In this document: positions 15,231-18,660 of the stretch, piece by piece | How the letters are laid out: every line of letters begins with the position of its first letter | How positions within the stretch are numbered: position 1 is the first letter of the stretch | Source of the DNA: RECG01 sp964444805 | GTDB taxonomy: Bacteria; Bacillota_I; Bacilli_A; Acholeplasmatales; Acholeplasmataceae | Direction of reading: 5' to 3' | Assembly (NCBI GenBank): GCA_964444805.1 | Contig: CAYUIK010000014.1 | Location: 1 to 18,660, forward strand | DNA length: 18,660 nucleotides | Position numbers and translations under genes: made by a program | The notes under the pieces: model-generated | Told to the model about the DNA's origin: nothing | The model's input: the letters and a program-made list of their open reading frames with translations, nothing else | Database searches by the model: none

Positions 15231-16295
15231 TCATGCATCCGTGTCTTCCTCTTCTTCTTCCTCTTCTTCGTCTTCTTCTTCTTCCTCTTCTTCGTCTTCT
15301 TCTTCGTCTTCTTCTTCCTCTTCTTCGTCTTCATCATCTTCGTCGTCGTCGTCATCTTCGTCTTCGTCGTCGTCGAAGTCTCTATCACTCCGCTTCTCAT
15401 AGGCTTCATCATCATCGGGATCAACGAATAATTGATAATAGGTTTCACCGGTTACGTCATCGATCATTACGGTAACGACGATTTCACCCTGTTGTTGTTC
15501 ACCAGCAATTTCCACATCGAATTCGATTTTCAATATATTCTGTCCATCGACGTTTTCGAACGAGAATTCATATTTGCCGGTACTTTCACCATCGAGAAAT
15601 TCGAGTTCAACGGATGTTTCATCGTCATCGAATTCAATCTCAACTTTCGTTTCGCTCACCGTTTCACCGTTTCGAACAACGATGATCTCGAATTCGGTTT
15701 CTTCGGATTCGACTTCATACTTCGATTCGACATAATTGTCATCGTCAAGTTTCGCAATGAACTCAATTTCCTCTTCGCCGTCTTCGACTTCACGCTTACC
15801 CATAAGCGCGTATTCCAAGTTCTCGACAAGCATGATGCCTTCCAGGGAAAACTCGGATTCATCGTCATCTTCATCAACGAGTACCATGTTGTAATAGATG
15901 ACATGTTTTTCCGTCTCACCCAACAATCCGCGGACTTCAAAACGCATCATTGAATCGAAACCTTCGCGATCGGCGGCTTCCACGATTACCGCGAGGCCTT
16001 CATTTGAACCCAAATAAGCCTCAACGAGTTTGATATACGGTTCAATCGTCGCGGTAAGAAAATCTTCTTCGTCGGTTTCTTCTTCGGTTTCCGATAACAG
16101 ACGAATCTCATTCGCTTCGGACAACAACTGTTCCTCACTTCCCGTCATCAGGCTTGCTGCTGCAAGTGCCTGAAACGATAGGATCTCTTCGTTACTGTCA
16201 AACGAAGCCGAAGTTGTTTCATTACTGTTTGTTGCTGTACAAGCTGTCAATACCGTGAGTAGTGCGATAAGGGCAATTCCGATCAAGCGTTTCAT
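15231..16295 (-). CDS. Lipoprotein with an extreme Asp/Glu C-terminal tail
   Basis: 354 residues; family not recognised. The start ATG (16293-16295) is fixed by AGAGGA seven bases upstream and by the signal peptide that begins there (MKRLIGIALIALLTVLTAC), with a lipobox LTAC that anchors the mature protein to the outside of the membrane. After a Ser/Thr/Glu linker comes an acidic body (about 25-300) with alternating beta-like segments (VIYYNMVLV, YEFSFENV, ILKIEFDVEIAGE, GEIVVTVMIDDVTGETYYQLFV). The last 49 residues hold 46 Asp or Glu. The codons of this tail form a GAA/GAG/GAC/GAT tract with repeated subunits. Such tails can bind divalent cations or basic partners, but no function is claimed. 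It has its own terminator; no convincing promoter was found, and an A14 tract lies 150 bases upstream. Confidence 0.85.
   Translation of the reverse strand: MKRLIGIALIALLTVLTACTATNSNETTSASFDSNEEILSFQALAAASLMTGSEEQLLSEANEIRLLSETEEETDEEDFLTATIEPYIKLVEAYLGSNEGLAVIVEAADREGFDSMMRFEVRGLLGETEKHVIYYNMVLVDEDDDESEFSLEGIMLVENLEYALMGKREVEDGEEEIEFIAKLDDDNYVESKYEVESEETEFEIIVVRNGETVSETKVEIEFDDDETSVELEFLDGESTGKYEFSFENVDGQNILKIEFDVEIAGEQQQGEIVVTVMIDDVTGETYYQLFVDPDDDEAYEKRSDRDFDDDEDEDDDDDEDDEDEEEEEEDEEEDEEEEEEEDEEEEEEEEDTDA
15246..15378. repeat. In-frame triplet-repeat tract encoding the acidic tail
   Basis: The plus strand reads as an almost unbroken series of CTT, TTC, GTC and CTC triplets. A 21-base block beginning CTTCTTCCTCTTCTTCG recurs exactly at 15254, 15278 and 15311. 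The spacings (24 and 33) are multiples of three, so gain or loss of a block by slippage keeps the reading frame and only changes tail length. Confidence 0.85.
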
Positions 16296-16894
16296 GTTTT
16301 TTTCCTCTTTTCTTTGGTTGTACCATGCAAACGGTTGATCGCACGTATTTATTGGCAAAAAATAAAAAAAAGAGCTTTCTGGAAAAATCCTTTTTGGTTT
16401 TGGCACGATCATGACTTCAGGGTGTGTCCTGGAATGAGGGGTTTGCAAAAAAAAAAAAAACAAATCAAAAAAACATCCCTTAAAAAATATATCCTTTACG
16501 AACGACTGATTACCAGAAGAAAGCGGCTTAACAAGTATCTCGATCGCTTTAAAAGTTGGTTTCGTCGAACCAAGAAGCATCTTTCCGTTTCTCGTCTTGT
16601 CCGCACCGTTTTGGCCAAGATCACCAAAGATCGATTGCGTTCACGACGGCAAGACCGTGATCGTTCTTGACGCGTTTTTTTTCGTCTTAAGAGCGAGCAT
16701 CAGCTTTTCTCTTAGTCGATAGAAACAAAATGAGGTCGAAAAAATTGACGAAAAGGATGACTAGGATCCCTGAAACCCTTGAATCGAAGGGTCACCGCTC
16801 AATCGGTTTCCATCCGGTAAGGGCATCGATTGCCAGGCATACATGAAGCAAAAAAGCGGTATGGAATGACTGAATTTTCGCATGTCTTCGATCT
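16296..16894. other. 599-bp gap without a convincing gene
   Basis: The half next to the lipoprotein is A/T-rich with many homopolymer runs, including 14 A at 16447-16460. From about 16480 to 16670 the plus strand is open and would encode a very basic stretch (RTKKHLSVSRLVRTVLAK), ending in TGA, but it has no ribosome site and no usual start codon. At 16686-16715 there is an imperfect hairpin (CTTAAGAG against CTCTTAG), and at 16775-16792 a small one (ACCCTT against AAGGGT). I see no RNA gene. It may contain decayed coding sequence. Confidence 0.5.
16447..16460. repeat. A14 homopolymer upstream of the acidic lipoprotein gene
   Basis: Fourteen consecutive A on the plus strand (T on the lipoprotein's strand), 152-165 bases before the lipoprotein ATG. 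It is the longest homopolymer in the window and lies in a noncoding stretch. Confidence 0.9.
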
Positions 16895-17365
16895 TTAAAT
16901 CTTTTCGTTTTCCCTAATACGATACGAACGCTGAATTCGATTGACGAGATCATCGATCGACTTTTCACGTTTCTTCGACCAACTGATCGCCGTCTGGGAA
17001 GAGACGATTCCCCCCCGTTTTTCGACCATCCGACGCATCAAATGAAGTGCTTGTTTCGCACCCAGTTTCGCAAATGGGAAAAACTGCGTGACGAATAGAT
17101 CGATTCTCGTGCCTTTGAAATCGTCAATGCCTTTTAGATACACGCGCATGATGCGTGCCAGTGAAAACCCGTGAACCGGGGCGGCGATGACGAGTCTGTC
17201 GTATCCTTCGACACGCGGTGGATCGATCAGTTCAACCAAGTCCTGATCGGGACTGTCCGATCGTGCTTTAATCGAAAAAAGATCGGCATCGACCTCGCGA
17301 TGCATGCGTTCACAAACCTCTTTGGTGTGTCCGGTCTTCGAATAATAGATGATCGCCGTTTTCAT
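16895..17365 (-). CDS. Flavodoxin-like protein
   Basis: 156 residues, the size of a single flavodoxin domain. The first strand and FMN phosphate loop are visible at the N-terminus (TAIIYYSKTGHTKEV), followed by a second strand, then VEGYDRLVIAAPVHGFSLA, which matches the position of the flavodoxin loop that stacks on the FMN ring, and the later strand GTRIDLFVTQFF. It should bind FMN and carry electrons or act as a small quinone or metal reductase. The second ATG (17363-17365) is chosen because AAAGGA lies eight bases before it; the first ATG, three codons earlier, directly abuts that site. The gene appears to stand alone, with no neighbour that tells its partner. The C-terminus is basic and Arg-rich. 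HemG-like or general flavodoxin roles cannot be told apart here. Confidence 0.85.
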   Translation of the reverse strand: MKTAIIYYSKTGHTKEVCERMHREVDADLFSIKARSDSPDQDLVELIDPPRVEGYDRLVIAAPVHGFSLARIMRVYLKGIDDFKGTRIDLFVTQFFPFAKLGAKQALHLMRRMVEKRGGIVSSQTAISWSKKREKSIDDLVNRIQRSYRIRENEKI

Positions 17366-17480
17366 GTAATCCATCCTTTCATTCCTGATCCAAAGGAATG
17401 CGTTTTACCGTTCACAGACAGCGATGACGGGTAGATGAAAGTCCGTCGCTTGATTCGGTTCTTTCGTTCATGCCATTATT

Positions 17481-17509
17481 AACGTATCATAGAATACGTG
17501 AATTTGCAA
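17481..17509 (-). promoter_or_regulatory. Possible promoter of the flavodoxin-like gene
   Basis: On the minus strand TTGCAA (17504-17509) and TACGTT (17481-17486) are 17 bases apart, with TGA before the -10. The -10 is weak, so support is low. The leader would be about 110 bases. Confidence 0.3.
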
Positions 17510-17532
17510 TATGATTTCCCGTCTTCAAATGT

Positions 17533-17568
17533 AAAAAAAAGACCGCACTGGAAAAATCCTGTGCGGCC
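17533..17568 (-). terminator. Terminator after the broken surface-protein gene
   Basis: CCGCAC (17543-17548) pairs with GTGCGG (17561-17566); GG (17550-17551) and CC (17558-17559) add pairs inside, past a T-T mismatch. On the minus strand it is followed by eight T (17533-17540). It lies about 20 bases after the TAA at 17591 and is well preserved although the gene is broken. Confidence 0.88.
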
Positions 17569-17590
17569 CTGATCCTTTAAGCCTGAATCG

Positions 17591-18304
17591 TTAGGCGATT
17601 CGTGTCGCGGAAATATGAGCTGGATCGAGAATGACGAGCTGAATATAACCGAAACTGCCTACTGCTGTCGGCAGACAACTACCCACAAAGAAATAGATAT
17701 GGCTGTCTTCCGTATAGACGTTGGCATCGGTGGTCGTGCCCGCGTAATTCTCTTCATCGATGCCGAGCATGGTTTCCCACCAATTGTCACCGAGATGCGG
17801 TTCATTGGCATCGAACTTGAAGGAGAAGCGTTGGTCGCGATCGGCCCATGTCACTGGATTGTTGTAATCACCAAACTCGGCGTTGTCATAGGATACGCGC
17901 ATGTTGACAGAGGAACTATAGGTCGAACTCGATGCACCAAGACTGAAAGCACCTTCGAGACGGTAGAGTTGGCCGTATTGCAGGTTTTCCGCTGCCGCTT
18001 CGAGTTCCTCATCGTTTTGAATGACAACTGCGTCTTCCAAGTCGAACGAATAGGCTTGTTCCGTAGCGAGCACGGTCATGTTCGCCGTCAACGCATCCGT
18101 GATCGTAAGCGTATGGCGTCCAGCGAATCCGGTATCGGTTGATACCGTGTAGGTTGCCTTAAACTCGTGTTCATAAGGCGTTCCATCAATCCTCTAGGTC
18201 GTGGTCAAAACAACGACGAGTTCGAGGATTTTTGGTAATTCAAGATCATCTTAAGCGATCGTTTCCAGAACCATCGCTTTCACTTCGCGGGCTATGATAT
18301 CCAT
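17591..18304 (-). pseudogene. Remains of a secreted or surface-type protein with two in-frame stops
   Basis: The open part (17591-18193) encodes 200 residues but has no start codon at its head: the codon before it is TAG (18194-18196). Reading further upstream in the same frame gives 18 sense codons (DDLELPKILELVVVLTTT), a TAA (18251-18253), then 17 codons that begin with ATG at 18304 behind a GGAAAG ribosome-like site. The joined reading is plausible protein: EFKATYTVSTDTGFAGRHTL resembles an Ig-like beta domain, followed by a Ser/Thr- and Asp-rich domain (YNNPVTWADRDQRFSFKFD, YTEDSHIYFFVGSCL). The TTG at 18091 gives 166 residues but cuts into the beta domain and has no ribosome site. A well-formed terminator follows. 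Most likely a truncated and decaying gene; a short expressed form or sequencing error cannot be excluded. Family not recognised. Confidence 0.6.
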
Positions 18305-18385
18305 TCTTTCTTTCCGGCCATTTTCTTATGATTTAGCGTTTTTAGGCACAGGAATAGTCATCCCAAAGAGGCTTGCCCACATTCT

Positions 18386-18414
18386 TTTTTACCATATCTT
18401 TACCCATTTTACAA
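18386..18414 (-). promoter_or_regulatory. Possible promoter upstream of the broken gene
   Basis: On the minus strand TTGTAA (18409-18414) and TAAAAA (18386-18391) are separated by 17 bases, with an extended TGG before the -10. It lies between the glutamate racemase stop and the first ATG of the broken gene, about 75 bases upstream of that ATG. Confidence 0.45.
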
Positions 18415-18439
18415 TGCCCTAAATCAGGCAAAAAGCCGT

Positions 18440-18660
18440 TTATAAGCGTATTGTATCTATTTTGATCGCTACGTTTATACCGATCGTGCTCATCGATTTT
18501 TCCATCTGTTCAACCGAACCCGTCGTTAGGATTTCGACGCGAGGAGGACCGCTGTTTTCCGAAGGAATTTTTTGCAATTTCCGCGCGATCATACGGTCGC
18601 CAAGCACGAGAGTGGCATTCTTGAAGACCGATCCGATTTCTTGTTTCAGCCAGCCGAAAT
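18440..18660 (-). CDS. murI: Probable glutamate racemase, C-terminal end (runs off the right edge)
   Basis: The last 72 codons of a gene whose start lies beyond the window; TAA stop at 18440-18442. The visible end (begins FGWLKQEIGSVF) follows the layout of the MurI C-terminus: the stretch just after the conserved CTH motif, a strand plus helix NATLVLGDRMIARKLQKI that matches the usual IDSG-x-x-x-AR region, then VEILTTGSVEQM in the place of the typical Y-T-T-G-D-x-E motif, and a final beta strand (INVAIKIDTI). Glutamate racemase makes D-glutamate for peptidoglycan. The catalytic cysteines are outside the window or upstream, and the changed IDSG motif leaves some doubt; another Asp/Glu racemase family member is the alternative. 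It would imply a cell wall or a remnant of one. Confidence 0.55.
   Translation of the reverse strand, partial: FGWLKQEIGSVFKNATLVLGDRMIARKLQKIPSENSGPPRVEILTTGSVEQMEKSMSTIGINVAIKIDTIRL

Noticed and set aside
15246..15378. CRISPR-like or tandem-repeat array
   Set aside because: The repeats are part of one reading frame and have no unique spacers; they are simple coding triplets.
15219..15475. Plus-strand frames made of Phe/Val or Leu/Arg repeats
   Set aside because: They are complements of the acidic triplet tract of the lipoprotein gene, with no start signals of their own.
16296..16580. N-terminal extension of the acidic lipoprotein frame up to 16580
   Set aside because: The added 95 residues are low-complexity translation of A/T runs with no ribosome site, and they would bury a signal peptide and lipobox that begin exactly at a well-placed ATG at 16295.
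16775..16792. Hairpin ACCCTT/AAGGGT as terminator of the flavodoxin-like gene
   Set aside because: The stem is only six pairs, lies about 100 bases after the stop codon, and no T run follows on the minus strand.
18336..18402. 21-codon minus-strand frame (begins MGKDMVKK) between the racemase and the broken gene
   Set aside because: No ribosome site at a fitting distance, and it overlaps the predicted promoter; too short to support.

Overview
The window looks like chromosomal DNA of a low-to-moderate-GC Gram-positive-type bacterium (Bacillota or the wall-reduced lineages next to it, e.g. Acholeplasma/Izemoplasma/Erysipelotrichia-like). Reasons: strong AGGAGG-type ribosome sites, TTGACA/TATAAT-like promoters often with an extended TGn -10, lipoproteins with Gram-positive-style signal peptides, and the family set (Opp-type ABC importer, SbcCD, MATE, GGDEF). 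TGA is used as a stop by several intact genes (sbcD, both small membrane proteins, the + strand GGDEF gene, the acidic lipoprotein), so this is the standard bacterial code and not the mycoplasma code 4. The exact taxon cannot be named from the sequence. Almost everything is on the minus strand; the only confident plus-strand gene is one GGDEF protein.

Layout (left to right; minus-strand transcription runs right to left): 1-1480 holds the start of an OppC-type permease and a complete OppB-type permease, overlapping by one base (TAATG). 1481-2033 is a regulatory gap with a strong terminator for the upstream gene, hairpins and a promoter for oppBC. 2034-4907 is a large substrate-binding lipoprotein (OppA-type) with added Ig-like and fibronectin-like regions, served by two tandem promoters and a long inverted repeat in its leader. 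5224-9196 is a likely four-gene transcription unit: membrane diguanylate cyclase, a small membrane protein, a MATE exporter and another small membrane protein. A divergent promoter region (9197-9515) separates this from a second membrane GGDEF protein on the plus strand (9516-10625). That gene ends in a terminator that runs into the end of sbcC. sbcD-sbcC (14955 to 10655) form a tightly coupled pair for DNA-end processing.

The right part is less ordinary: a lipoprotein with an almost purely Asp/Glu C-terminal tail encoded by an in-frame triplet-repeat tract (15231-16295), a 600-bp gap with an A14 homopolymer and no convincing gene, a flavodoxin-like protein (16895-17365), the remains of a secreted or surface-type protein broken by two in-frame stops (17591-18304), and the 3' end of a probable glutamate racemase gene (18440-18660).

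Functionally the window combines peptide uptake (oppA-oppB-oppC), c-di-GMP signalling (two integral-membrane cyclases reading different inputs from a shared divergent promoter region), export (MATE), and DNA repair (SbcCD). No mobile element, CRISPR array, rRNA or tRNA was recognised. The items that stand out most are the acidic-tail lipoprotein with its repeat tract, the decayed gene next to it, and the domain additions to the Opp transporter parts.
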